Source: CAMEON01 sp045128275 (lineage in GTDB: Bacteria > Bacillota > Clostridia > Oscillospirales > CAG-272). From it: DNA of 16,006 bases. The notes beneath the pieces were generated by a model. The model saw only the letters and a list, made by a program, of their open reading frames with translations, did not search any database and was not told the DNA's origin. Of this stretch, positions 6,069 to 13,366 are shown piece by piece. Position 1 is the stretch's first letter; every line of letters begins with the position of its first letter. Where the stretch lies: positions 1 through 16,006 of the forward strand of contig JBGVRH010000033.1 in assembly GCA_045128275.1 (NCBI GenBank), written 5' to 3'. The translations under genes and the position numbers were made by a program.

Positions 6069-8349
6069 CTTGCGCGATATCGTCCGCGTCCTGATTCCTG
6101 AACGTCACCGTGATCACGGTGCCCCGCTCCACCTCACTGCCGGGAGCATGGGACTGGGCGATGGCCACCGCGCCGGATCCGCTCATGTAATTATTGGTCC
6201 CCGCGATGCGGATATTCAAGCCGAAGTTGGCGAGGATCTCGTTGGCGGCCACGGCGGTCTTGCCCGACAGGTCGGGGACGGTGACAGTGGTCTTTTCCAT
6301 ATCGGACTCGGTGTAAAGGACGATCTTGGCGTTGTGGGATTCCAGCTTGGTGCCGGGGGCAGGGGTCTGGGAGCGAACCACAGAGCCGCTGCCCACGATC
6401 TCCACCTCAAAGCCCAGGGTCTCGGCCTGGGACTTGGCCACGGTGGCGTACCAGCCCGTCAGAGAGGGAGCCTCCACCGCCATGTTGGCCAGCTCCTTGT
6501 CGGTGTAGACAGCCTCCACACCCAGGTAGGGCAGGACGTCCCGCATGACACCCGCCAGGTAGGGCGCGGCCACGGTACTGCCGTACAGCACGCCCTTGGT
6601 GGGCTCATCCACCAGAATGATCACCGCGATCTCGGGATCGTCGGCGGGAGCGAAGCCCACGCAGGAGCAGATGTAGTATTCCTTGCCCGTCTCGTTCTTC
6701 TTGTCGATCTTCTCGGAGGTGCCCGTCTTGGCGGCCACACGGTAGCCCGCCACGTAGGCGTTCTTGGCACCCGCGCCACCCGACACGCCCTGCTCCAGCA
6801 CCTGGGCCAGCTTGTTGGCGGTCTCGGTGGAGATGATCTGACGCTTCACGTCGGTGGAGTAGGAGGTCACCACGTTGCCCTCGCTGTCCACGATCTCCTT
6901 GACCATGCGGGGGGTCAGCAGGTAGCCGCCGTTGGCCACGGCGGTGACGGCCATGATCTGCTGGATGGGACTGACCTTGAAGTTCTGACCGAAGGAGGCG
7001 GTAGCCAGATCCAGCTCGGTGAAGGCGTCCTCCCGATAGAAGATGGAGGTACCCTCGCCGGGGAGGTCGATGCCCGTCTTCTCCAGATAGCCGAAGGAGC
7101 GGAAGTAATCGTAGAAGGTCTCCCGACCGATGCGGGCACCCATCATCATGAGGACGGGGTTACAGGAGTTCTGAAGTCCCACCGCGAAGGTCTGGGAGCC
7201 GTGACCCGTGACCTTGTGACAGCTGATGCGGATGCGGTGCCCCTCCAGGGGGTAATGGTAGCCGGGGCAGTAGAAGGTCTCGGTGGGGTTCACCAGATTC
7301 TCCTCGTAGGCCATGGAGGCGGTGACGATCTTGAAGGTGGAGCCGGGCATGTAGACCTCGGTGACCGCCTTGTTGGACCAGGTGGTGAGCTGTAGCTCCT
7401 GCTTGAGCTTGGCATACTCCTCGCTGTCCACCGCGAAGCCCGCGCCGTCCAGGGTAGCCTGGTCGAACTCGTTGAGACCCCGGGGGTTGTTCAGGTCAAA
7501 GTCGGGATAGGTAGCCTGGGCCAGGATCTCCCCCGTCTTGACGTCCACCACCATACCCGTGGCGCGGTTCTGACCGCCGGACTCCACGTAGGTGGTGCGG
7601 AGCTGCTCCTCCAGGGCGTGCTGGATGTTGATGTCCAGGGTGGTGATGATGGAATGGCCGTCCTGTGCCTCGATGTAGCTCTGGTACTCATAGGGCATCT
7701 CGTTGCCGTGGGAGTCACGGGCGGTGATGTAGCGGCCGGGTGTGCCTGCCAGGATCTTATCGTACTTCAGCTCCAGGCCGTACTGACCCGATCCGTCGCT
7801 CCCCGTAAAGCCCAGGGCGTGGCAGGCCAAGGTGCCATTGGGGTAATAGCGGGTACTGCCCGCCTGCAAGAACACCATGTCCTCCAGATCGTTGTCCTTG
7901 ATGACCTTGCGAACACGCTCGGCCACCTCCTCGTTCACGTTGCGGGCGAGGGTGCGATCCAGATACTTGGTGTAGGTGGTCTGCTTCAGGATGTAGTCGT
8001 ACTCCACATCCAGGATATCGGTCAGCTCAGTGGCGATGAGGACGTCGTACTTGAGTCCCTGCTCCTCCGAGGCCTGGCTGATGATGCGGGGGGCGATGAA
8101 CACGCGGTAGGTGGTCACGTTGGTGGCCAGCAGGACGCCGTTGCGGTCGTAGATCTTGCCGCGATCCGCCACCACCTCGGCCTCGGTGGTGATCTGGTTG
8201 AGCACCTTATCCCGATACTTCTCGTACCCGACGGTCTGGAGCATCAGAATGCGGATCAGCAGATACACGAAGGCGGCGACAATGATACCGCCGATGAGGG
8301 TCGCCCGCTTGACGGTTCCCGTGTCGGTGGGATGATGGGAGCTTTGCAT
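6064..8349 (-). CDS. Class B penicillin-binding protein with two PASTA domains (FtsI/PbpB/SpoVD type)
   Basis: Membrane-anchored transpeptidase that cross-links septal or spore peptidoglycan, the usual partner of an SEDS polymerase such as FtsW. Of 761 aa, residues 14-39 hold a short cytoplasmic tail and one TM anchor. A PBP dimerisation domain follows (about 55-220). The transpeptidase domain has STFK with catalytic Ser337, SCN (395-397) and KTG (541-543). Two PASTA domains follow (about 622-681 and 688-751). B. subtilis PbpB has two PASTA domains and SpoVD one, which leans towards the division enzyme. Cys361 and Cys377 flank a loop just after the active site. The ATG follows a strong AAAGGAGG ribosome binding site. 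A 436-nt non-coding gap separates it from ftsL-like, so it may have its own promoter. Its stop codon lies inside the adjoining palindrome array. Confidence 0.93.
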   Translation of the reverse strand: MQSSHHPTDTGTVKRATLIGGIIVAAFVYLLIRILMLQTVGYEKYRDKVLNQITTEAEVVADRGKIYDRNGVLLATNVTTYRVFIAPRIISQASEEQGLKYDVLIATELTDILDVEYDYILKQTTYTKYLDRTLARNVNEEVAERVRKVIKDNDLEDMVFLQAGSTRYYPNGTLACHALGFTGSDGSGQYGLELKYDKILAGTPGRYITARDSHGNEMPYEYQSYIEAQDGHSIITTLDINIQHALEEQLRTTYVESGGQNRATGMVVDVKTGEILAQATYPDFDLNNPRGLNEFDQATLDGAGFAVDSEEYAKLKQELQLTTWSNKAVTEVYMPGSTFKIVTASMAYEENLVNPTETFYCPGYHYPLEGHRIRISCHKVTGHGSQTFAVGLQNSCNPVLMMMGARIGRETFYDYFRSFGYLEKTGIDLPGEGTSIFYREDAFTELDLATASFGQNFKVSPIQQIMAVTAVANGGYLLTPRMVKEIVDSEGNVVTSYSTDVKRQIISTETANKLAQVLEQGVSGGAGAKNAYVAGYRVAAKTGTSEKIDKKNETGKEYYICSCVGFAPADDPEIAVIILVDEPTKGVLYGSTVAAPYLAGVMRDVLPYLGVEAVYTDKELANMAVEAPSLTGWYATVAKSQAETLGFEVEIVGSGSVVRSQTPAPGTKLESHNAKIVLYTESDMEKTTVTVPDLSGKTAVAANEILANFGLNIRIAGTNNYMSGSGAVAIAQSHAPGSEVERGTVITVTFRNQDADDIAQE

Positions 8350-8450
8350 AACCGTGACCTCCTTTCAAGTCTGTTCGGTTAGGTGATCGCATAATTGCGA
8401 AAAATTGGGGTTTATCGTTCTCCCGTTTTCCCCGTTCTCCAAATATCAGA

Positions 8451-8640
8451 GTGGGGTGAGGGGCCCCCGCGGGGGTTTCTAAGACGGATTCGGGTCTCGA
8501 TTCGTATAGCTTATACTTTCAAACTGCATCAATGCATTTTGCTCTCATCAACTTGAATCCGATATATTTTTTTGTTTAATTTTTTAGGAGATACTTAAGA
8601 ACCGTTTTTCAAAAGGGTTCTTAAGCCGCCGGAGGCCGTC
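8451..8640. repeat. Composite inverted-repeat element, copy 2
   Basis: This is in the gap between ftsL-like and the PBP gene. It begins with a G-rich block and a CCCCCGCGGGGG palindrome (8464-8475), runs through about 118 nt of AT-rich sequence, and reaches a 15-position inverted repeat with one G-G mismatch (8594-8608 with 8611-8625), followed by a GC-rich tail. Part order and the TTTTTCAAAAG centre match copy 1 at 48-186. The outer stem differs at several positions, with both partners changed each time. The element has no ORF. Confidence 0.6.
8503..8532 (-). promoter_or_regulatory. Possible weak promoter for the PBP gene
   Basis: On the minus strand TTGATG (8527-8532) and TATACG (8503-8508) are separated by 18 nt, a partial match to sigma-A boxes, about 154 nt upstream of the PBP start and within the composite repeat. 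The match is weak; it is listed because this gap splits the cluster. Confidence 0.2.
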
Positions 8641-8661
8641 TCCCACCCATAGGAAAACGTA

Positions 8662-8688
8662 AGGCGGCGAGTATGACACACGCCGCCT
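8662..8688 (-). terminator. GC-rich hairpin after ftsL-like, possible weak terminator or attenuator
   Basis: AGGCGGCG (8662-8669) pairs perfectly with CGCCGCCT (8681-8688) over an 11-nt loop, about 100 nt downstream of the ftsL-like stop. On the minus strand it is followed by TACGTTTTCC, only a short T run. It could end or attenuate transcripts before the PBP gene, or be an RNA-stabilising hairpin. Confidence 0.35.
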
Positions 8689-8785
8689 GAATTTGTTGAG
8701 TTACTCGGGCATAGTACCGCCGGGGTCAGGAGCGTCCCTTGTAAGGGTATGTCACCCCGCCGCGCATTATGCCTGTCCGATGGCG

Positions 8786-9802
8786 TCAGTCGCCGATACC
8801 GAAGGCGGAGAGAAGCCAGGAAAGGCCCTTTTTCTCGCCGTCGCGGCCCTCGTCCAGAACCTCGAGGCTGTCCTCCTTGTCCTCGGTGAGGTATTCGCCG
8901 TTCAGATATTTCTCATGAACCATACCCAGCTCCCCCGAGGCGTAGTCCTCGATGGACAGCATATCGTTCTTGAGGTCGAGCTGATCCTCCAGCTCGCTGT
9001 GAAGCTCCTTCATTTCCACGTAGGATTCCTTCATCTGGCTCAGCTCGCGCGTGGCCTGGCTTACCGACACCGTGCTGGTGATGACCGTAGACATGGACAC
9101 CAGTACCGTGACAAGCGCGGCCACCATACCCACGGGAACCCGACGGGAACGGAAACCACCCACAGGGCGGGTCTCGATCCTCATCTCACCCTCGCGGGGG
9201 AAGGTCTCCTGCGCCCACTCGTTGAGCCGCACGAAGAAGGGGCGGGTCATGAGCTTGGCGAAGAGAGCGGGGAGCTTGTCCGTATCAGTAAGCCAACCGG
9301 CTTTTTTTTGCTGTTCGATCCTCGTTTCCTTGGCGGGAGCTACTGCCTTGACAGCCGCGATGCGCTCCTCGTCGGTAGCGGCGCGGTACTGGGGGAACTT
9401 GTACCCTCTCTGATCGTGGTAGTAGCGGGCGAAATCGTCCACCGTCATGTAACGCTGGCCGTCGCTGCCCCGTCCGGTACGGTAGCTGTCCAGCTTCTTT
9501 TCCTTGGCGGCTAACTCGTCGGCTCCGATGTATGCTCCGGGGGCCTTTGCTCTGGTAAGTGCCTCTTTCTTTTCCTGTCTGGCGGCGTCCGCGTGGACTC
9601 GCCCGGCGATACCGCGGTCACGGTAGCGCTCACAGAACATATCTATGTAGCGGGCTTCGCTGTTGCGATCCTCAGCCTGCTTGCGCCGCAGCTCGGCGGG
9701 GTCGATCTCGTCCTCGCGCACCACGCGCGCGGAGCTTCCCCCGTGGCTGATGGCAAAGCGCTCGCCTGCGAGCCGCTCGTCCCGTTTGTACTCATGTTCC
9801 AT
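8786..9802 (-). CDS. FtsL-like septum protein with a long cytoplasmic N-terminus
   Basis: The protein has 338 aa. The C-terminal part has the plan of FtsL/DivIC-type bitopic division proteins: one membrane segment (about 222-245), then an extracytoplasmic coiled coil (about 248-282), then IEDYASGELGM (284-294), resembling the helix end of that family. The gene sits exactly where ftsL usually lies, between rsmH and a class B PBP. FtsL normally has about 100-130 aa; here some 220 charged, largely hydrophilic residues precede the TM, with Arg/Lys/Glu-rich stretches and a patch around YMTVDDFARYYHDQRGYKF (118-136) that I do not recognise. An acidic tail (307-324) ends in a short hydrophobic segment. 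An AAAGGA ribosome binding site precedes the ATG, and rsmH ends 63 nt upstream. The FtsL role is inferred from position and layout. Confidence 0.75.
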   Translation of the reverse strand: MEHEYKRDERLAGERFAISHGGSSARVVREDEIDPAELRRKQAEDRNSEARYIDMFCERYRDRGIAGRVHADAARQEKKEALTRAKAPGAYIGADELAAKEKKLDSYRTGRGSDGQRYMTVDDFARYYHDQRGYKFPQYRAATDEERIAAVKAVAPAKETRIEQQKKAGWLTDTDKLPALFAKLMTRPFFVRLNEWAQETFPREGEMRIETRPVGGFRSRRVPVGMVAALVTVLVSMSTVITSTVSVSQATRELSQMKESYVEMKELHSELEDQLDLKNDMLSIEDYASGELGMVHEKYLNGEYLTEDKEDSLEVLDEGRDGEKKGLSWLLSAFGIGD

Positions 9803-9865
9803 AGCCGACGTTCCTTTCTGTAGTGTTGTATGTAGTCTCGGTTCAAAACCGAATGAGTCGCTTGC

Positions 9866-10870
9866 TTACAGCTTCTCCGCCACGCGGAGCTTGGCCGAGC
9901 GGGAGCGGGGATTGACCTCCAGCTCCTCGGCATCGGGCAGAATGGGTTTCCTTGACACCACCTTCACCGAGGGGGTCTTGCCGCACACGCAGACGGGAAG
10001 CCCGCGGGGGCAGGTACAGCCGCTCGCCATGTCCGCAAATGTCTGCTTGACGATGCGATCTTCCAGGGAATGGAAGGTGATGACCGCCATGCGGCCTCCC
10101 TTGTTCAGCCGTCTCATGGCCGACTCCAAGGCGGGACGGATAACGTCCAGCTCGGAATTGACCTCGATGCGGATGGCCTGGAAGGAGCGCTTGGCGGGAT
10201 GGTGGCCACCGTCTCTCGCCGCGGCGGGAATCGCCGCCTTGATGAGAGCCGTCAGCTCACCCGTGGTTTCAATGGGCTTGACCGCCCGCGCCTGCACGAT
10301 GCGGGAGGCGATGCGGGGAGCGAATTTCTCCTCGCCGTAATCGAACAGGATGCGGCGGAGGTCGAACTCACTGTAGGTGTTGACCACGTCGTAGGCGGTC
10401 TTCTCGGCTCTGGCGTCCATGCGCATATCCAGGGGCGCGTCGGCCATGTAGGAGAATCCCCGCTCGGGGGTATCCAGCTGGTAGGAGGAAACGCCGAGAT
10501 CCAGAAGAATTCCGTCGATCTTGTCGATCCCCAGCATATCCAGCACGTCCGCGACGTGACGGAAGTTACTGCGCACCACGCGGGCACGCTCCCCCAAAGG
10601 GGCTAATTTGGCCGAAGCCGCTTTGATGGCCGCCTCGTCCTGGTCTATAGCGATCAGAAGACCCTTGTCGAGTCTCTTGGCGATCTCATAGGAATGTCCG
10701 CCGCCGCCGGCCGTCCCGTCCACGTAGATGCCGTCGGGCTTGATGGCCAGGGCATCCATGCAGGGGTAGAGCATCACCGAGCGATGGGCGAAGATCTGTC
10801 CACCGATGTCCACGGGAGTACCGTTGACCGAAAGATCGGGGACTTGGGTGCAGTTCTCGTTCTCGGCCAT
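9866..10870 (-). CDS. rsmH: 16S rRNA (cytosine(1402)-N(4))-methyltransferase RsmH
   Basis: SAM-dependent enzyme that methylates N4 of C1402 in the 16S rRNA decoding centre. It has 334 aa. Family motifs are HRSVMLYP (29-36), the SAM loop VDGTAGGGGHS (50-60), ILLDLGVSSYQLD (121-133) and RSFQAIRIEVN (228-238), followed by FHSLEDRIVK (266-275). A Cys cluster (Cys285, 287, 294, 296) follows, a pattern also seen in other RsmH proteins. About 28 residues precede the usual start region. The ATG lies 3 nt after the mraZ stop and has no strong ribosome binding site of its own, which suggests translational coupling to mraZ; a later GTG at codon 20 is possible but has no ribosome binding site either. Confidence 0.96.
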   Translation of the reverse strand: MAENENCTQVPDLSVNGTPVDIGGQIFAHRSVMLYPCMDALAIKPDGIYVDGTAGGGGHSYEIAKRLDKGLLIAIDQDEAAIKAASAKLAPLGERARVVRSNFRHVADVLDMLGIDKIDGILLDLGVSSYQLDTPERGFSYMADAPLDMRMDARAEKTAYDVVNTYSEFDLRRILFDYGEEKFAPRIASRIVQARAVKPIETTGELTALIKAAIPAAARDGGHHPAKRSFQAIRIEVNSELDVIRPALESAMRRLNKGGRMAVITFHSLEDRIVKQTFADMASGCTCPRGLPVCVCGKTPSVKVVSRKPILPDAEELEVNPRSRSAKLRVAEKL

Positions 10871-10873
10871 GGC

Positions 10874-11296
10874 TTACAGACCGAGTGCTTCGAGGGCGTC
10901 GCGCAGCTCGTCGGCGTCCTCACCACCGATGACACGGTCGTACTCCTCGGCAGACCAGATCTCGGCGTAGTTTCCGCAACCGACCACGACCGCGTCCTTG
11001 AGGATCTTGGCGTGCTCGATGAGGGTGGTATTCAGAATGACGCGCCCCTGGGAGTCGGGCTCCGCGGTCACGGCGTCACGGTACAAAAAGCGCAGGATCT
11101 TTTCGGACTGCGCGCGAGGCATCTTTTCAATGGGTGCGACAAAGGCCTGCCAGCTTTCGAGCGAGTGAACCTTAAGGCAGGATTCGCGTATATCTCTTAC
11201 GATGATAAAAGAAGGCCCCAATTCCTCCCGATGCTTAGCCGGGATGAAAAGTCGCTTCTTTGGGTCGAGTGCGTGCTTGTATTCGCCGGTCAGCAT
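10874..11296 (-). CDS. mraZ: Transcriptional regulator MraZ
   Basis: DNA-binding regulator of the dcw cluster, with two SpoVT/AbrB-like halves that assemble into a ring in the family. It has 140 aa, the usual size. The two DxxxR motifs are Asp11-Arg15 (DPKKR) and Asp81-Arg85 (DSQGR). The frame stays open upstream to 11479, but that stretch crosses the promoter and operator. The ATG at 11296 is preceded by a strong AAAGGAGG and starts MLTGEYKHALD, a typical MraZ start. It is the first gene of the cluster. GTGGWG repeats downstream of the promoter suggest autoregulation, as known for MraZ elsewhere. Confidence 0.96.
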   Translation of the reverse strand: MLTGEYKHALDPKKRLFIPAKHREELGPSFIIVRDIRESCLKVHSLESWQAFVAPIEKMPRAQSEKILRFLYRDAVTAEPDSQGRVILNTTLIEHAKILKDAVVVGCGNYAEIWSAEEYDRVIGGEDADELRDALEALGL

Positions 11297-11313
11297 ACCG
11301 CGATTCCTCCTTT

Positions 11314-11381
11314 CACGAAATTTCCTGGACAAAGGCAAGCCATGGTCGCGTTTACAGAGCCAGACAGGAGAAGATTTCGCG
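11314..11381 (-). promoter_or_regulatory. Structured mraZ 5' leader
   Basis: In the predicted leader of about 120 nt, CGCGAAAT (11374-11381) can pair with ATTTCGTG (11314-11321), including one G-U. The inner arms TCCTG/CAGGA (11365-11369 with 11323-11327) extend the stem. The closing arm ends just before AAAGGAGG of mraZ, so the stem could affect ribosome access. This is read from the sequence only. Confidence 0.3.
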
Positions 11382-11389
11382 CCGTTTTC

Positions 11390-11415
11390 CACCACTTTGC
11401 TCCACTTCTCTCCAC
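11390..11415 (-). promoter_or_regulatory. Probable MraZ operator: three GTGGWG repeats
   Basis: Minus-strand direct repeats GTGGAG (11410-11415), GTGGAG (11400-11405) and GTGGTG (11390-11395) are spaced exactly 10 bp apart, each preceded by A/G. They begin about 10 bp downstream of the -10 box, over or just after the transcription start. MraZ proteins bind short G-rich direct repeats (TGGG-type in E. coli, AAAGTG-type in mollicutes) at about one-turn spacing in front of mraZ, which fits. Confidence 0.75.
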
Positions 11416-11425
11416 CTTTGACCCT

Positions 11426-11454
11426 ATTATATACTACATTCAAAAATTCGTCAA
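11426..11454 (-). promoter_or_regulatory. Sigma-A promoter of the dcw cluster
   Basis: On the minus strand TTGACG (-35, 11449-11454) and TATAAT (-10, 11426-11431) are separated by 17 nt, one mismatch from consensus. Transcription would start near 11419, giving a leader of about 120 nt before the mraZ ATG. Confidence 0.85.
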
Positions 11455-11517
11455 TAGGGTTTTCAGAATTTTCACACATTGTTTACATTTAAAAAAGCAT
11501 ATTTTTTACTCTTTCCT

Positions 11518-11534
11518 CTCCACCCCCGCTCCAC
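11518..11534 (-). promoter_or_regulatory. Second GTGGAG pair upstream of the dcw promoter
   Basis: Two minus-strand GTGGAG copies (11529-11534 and 11518-11523) are spaced 11 bp apart, about 64 bp upstream of the -35 box. They match the operator repeat unit and could be an auxiliary MraZ site; chance occurrence in G-rich sequence is possible. Confidence 0.3.
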
Positions 11535-11697
11535 AATCCCGACAAAAAGCAGCGAAAGGCGGCCTTGCTTCCCCACCGTCAAAAAACCTCCTCTTTTTTT
11601 CACCGAAAAAGCCCTCTTTTTGCCCCATTTTCGTTCATAATTGGGCTTTTGCCCTCCAAAACGGCTTTTTTGCCCCACTCTCCCCCCTTTCCGCACG
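11535..11697. other. Non-coding purine/pyrimidine-skewed spacer
   Basis: This is the spacer between the spoVAF-like terminator and the dcw promoter region. The plus strand is rich in C and T runs. A GGC-T(4-6)-GCCC motif occurs at 11643-11654 (perfect 4-bp hairpin) and 11663-11676, with a related GCCC-T-rich-GCCCC copy at 11611-11626. No gene is credible; an 86-aa minus frame here is low-complexity, basic and overlaps the terminator. Confidence 0.4.
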
Positions 11698-11760
11698 AAA
11701 AAAGACGGCCCGCGTCTCCTTCCGTAGAGCACAATCTCTCACGGAAGGGAGCGCAGGCCG
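11698..11760 (-). terminator. Intrinsic terminator of the spoVAF-like gene
   Basis: A long hairpin on the minus strand. The outer 9-bp stem (11752-11760 with 11706-11714, one G-U) and the inner 8-bp stem CCTTCCGT/ACGGAAGG are separated by a three-position internal loop, and six T follow directly (11698-11703). It begins 11 nt after the stop codon. Confidence 0.88.
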
Positions 11761-11771
11761 CGGCAAGCGGA

Positions 11772-13268
11772 TCAGGAATTCTTGTCCTTCCGCACGCGGA
11801 AGAACAGGGACTTGAGGGCTTTCCCGTCAAAGGGGAGCAGGGGGTAGAGATAGTGCCGCTTCCCCGTGACGGTGACGTTGGCCAAGAGCAGGATCACGAT
11901 CCCCGCAAGCCCCGCGCCAAATCCCCAGTACCCCCCGAGGGCGGTGAGGATCAACAGCCCCATGCGCATGAACTTGAAGGCGTAGCCCAGCTCGTAGCTC
12001 CGCTGGGTGAAGTTGGCGATGGCCACGAAGGCCATGTAGAGGATGACCTCGGGGATGAGCCACCCGATATCCACCGCGAAGTCCCCGAGGATGAGTCCTC
12101 CCACCACCGACAACGAGTTGGAGAGCATACTGGGGGTGTTCAGGGATGCCATCCGCAGGCCGTCGATCATGAACTCCACCAACAGCAGCTGGGCGATGAT
12201 GGGGATGCGCCCCGTTTCGGTGGGGAGGATGAAGGACAGCCACTCGGGCAGGAACTGGGGGTGGGTGATGAGCAGATACCAGGTGGGGGTCAGAAACAGG
12301 GTCAGCCAGAAGACCAGATGCCGCACCACCCGGATATAGGTGCCCGTCAGGGGCGGGAAATAGAAATCGTTGGTCTCCTGCATGAAGTCGAAGATGGAGG
12401 TGGGCAGGATCATGACCTGGGGGGAGGTGTCGCAGATCACCAGCACGCTTCCCTCCATGAGCTGGGCCGCCGCCGTGTCGGGCCGCTCGGTGTAGCGGAT
12501 CTTGGGGAAGGGATCGTACCACCGCTTTTTGATCAGCACCTCGGCCAGGGATTCATGCCCCATGGGCAAAGCATCGGTTCGGACGGCGGCCAGCTTGGAC
12601 TTGACACGCTCCACCAGGTCGGGATCGGCCTTTCCTTCCATATAACAAATAGCGATATCCGTGCGGGAGGACGCCCCCACCGTGGTATAGCTGATCGTCA
12701 GGGCGGGATCCCGCACGCGGCGGCGGATGAGGGCGGTATTGAAGATGAGGGTCTCCACGAAGCCGTCCCGCGCCCCCCGCATGACCTTGTCCCCCTCGGG
12801 CTCGGTGGTATCGCGGGCGGGGTATGTCCGAGCATCTATGACCACCACCCCACGGCCAAAGGGAGACCCCACCATGACCGCCGCCCCCGACAGTACCATC
12901 TGCACCGCCGTATCGGTGGAGTCGGTCACATCGGTCTCCACGTAGGGCAGAGCGCGGGCGCAGAACCGCAGGGCGGGGAGCAGATGGGACTTGTCCATAG
13001 CAGTCTCGGCCAGAGTCCCCACGCCGCCCTGCTCCTCGGTGGAAGTAGTCAAGTCCTGCAAGGCCAGAAAGGACATCATGAGCTTCATCATGACGGTATC
13101 CTTGATGAATCCGTCGATGTAGTACAGGGTCATCTCGTCCTGCCCCACCTTCAAGGGCTTCTTGATGAGGTCGAAGCTCTCCTCCACCCGGAGGATGCGG
13201 TCGAAGAGGGCGACGTTGTCGGGGTAGCTGTCGGTGAGAGCGGGGTAGACGGGCGGGGTGTTTTGCAT
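11772..13268 (-). CDS. Spore germination protein, GerA family (SpoVAF-like)
   Basis: Membrane protein of the GerA family (B. subtilis GerAA, SpoVAF), which acts in the spore inner membrane during germination. It has 498 aa. A large N-terminal soluble domain contains IDGFIKD (51-57) and the hallmark GARDGFVETLIFNTALIRRR (165-184). PPLTGTYIR (305-313) leads into about five hydrophobic segments (roughly 315-335, 353-372, 385-404, 406-420, 436-463). The C-terminal YPLLPFDGKALKSLFFR (475-491) is SpoVAF-like. The ATG at 13268 is preferred over one at 13307 because GGAGG lies 6 nt before it; that ribosome binding site is part of a perfect GGAGGCCTCC palindrome. No gerAB/gerAC or spoVA partner is nearby. 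It lies between two terminators, so it is probably transcribed alone; I found no convincing sporulation sigma-factor promoter. GerAA-type cannot be excluded. Confidence 0.87.
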   Translation of the reverse strand: MQNTPPVYPALTDSYPDNVALFDRILRVEESFDLIKKPLKVGQDEMTLYYIDGFIKDTVMMKLMMSFLALQDLTTSTEEQGGVGTLAETAMDKSHLLPALRFCARALPYVETDVTDSTDTAVQMVLSGAAVMVGSPFGRGVVVIDARTYPARDTTEPEGDKVMRGARDGFVETLIFNTALIRRRVRDPALTISYTTVGASSRTDIAICYMEGKADPDLVERVKSKLAAVRTDALPMGHESLAEVLIKKRWYDPFPKIRYTERPDTAAAQLMEGSVLVICDTSPQVMILPTSIFDFMQETNDFYFPPLTGTYIRVVRHLVFWLTLFLTPTWYLLITHPQFLPEWLSFILPTETGRIPIIAQLLLVEFMIDGLRMASLNTPSMLSNSLSVVGGLILGDFAVDIGWLIPEVILYMAFVAIANFTQRSYELGYAFKFMRMGLLILTALGGYWGFGAGLAGIVILLLANVTVTGKRHYLYPLLPFDGKALKSLFFRVRKDKNS

Positions 13269-13321
13269 GGGAGGCCTCCGTTGTGTGGATTCAATCGGTA
13301 TGAGCATTCCCCACTTTTGGC

Positions 13322-13361
13322 AAAAAAATACGGAGCAACCGTACAGTCACTCCGTATTTTT
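13322..13361 (-). terminator. Intrinsic terminator of the PstS-like gene
   Basis: A perfect 12-bp stem (13324-13335 with 13350-13361) with a 14-nt loop lies 5 nt after the stop codon. On the minus strand the descending arm runs into TTTTTTTG. The A-rich ascending arm makes it potentially bidirectional. Confidence 0.92.
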
Positions 13362-13366
13362 ATGTT

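Noticed and set aside
11297..11479. N-terminal extension of mraZ to an ATG at 11479
   Set aside because: It would cover the -35/-10 boxes and the operator. The ATG at 11296 has a strong ribosome binding site and a typical MraZ start.
11472..11732. 86-codon minus-strand frame upstream of the dcw promoter
   Set aside because: It is a low-complexity basic peptide, overlaps the spoVAF-like terminator, and has no ribosome binding site I would trust.
13269..13321. Sporulation sigma-factor promoter for the spoVAF-like gene
   Set aside because: Partial box-like sequences exist, but none has both elements at acceptable spacing.
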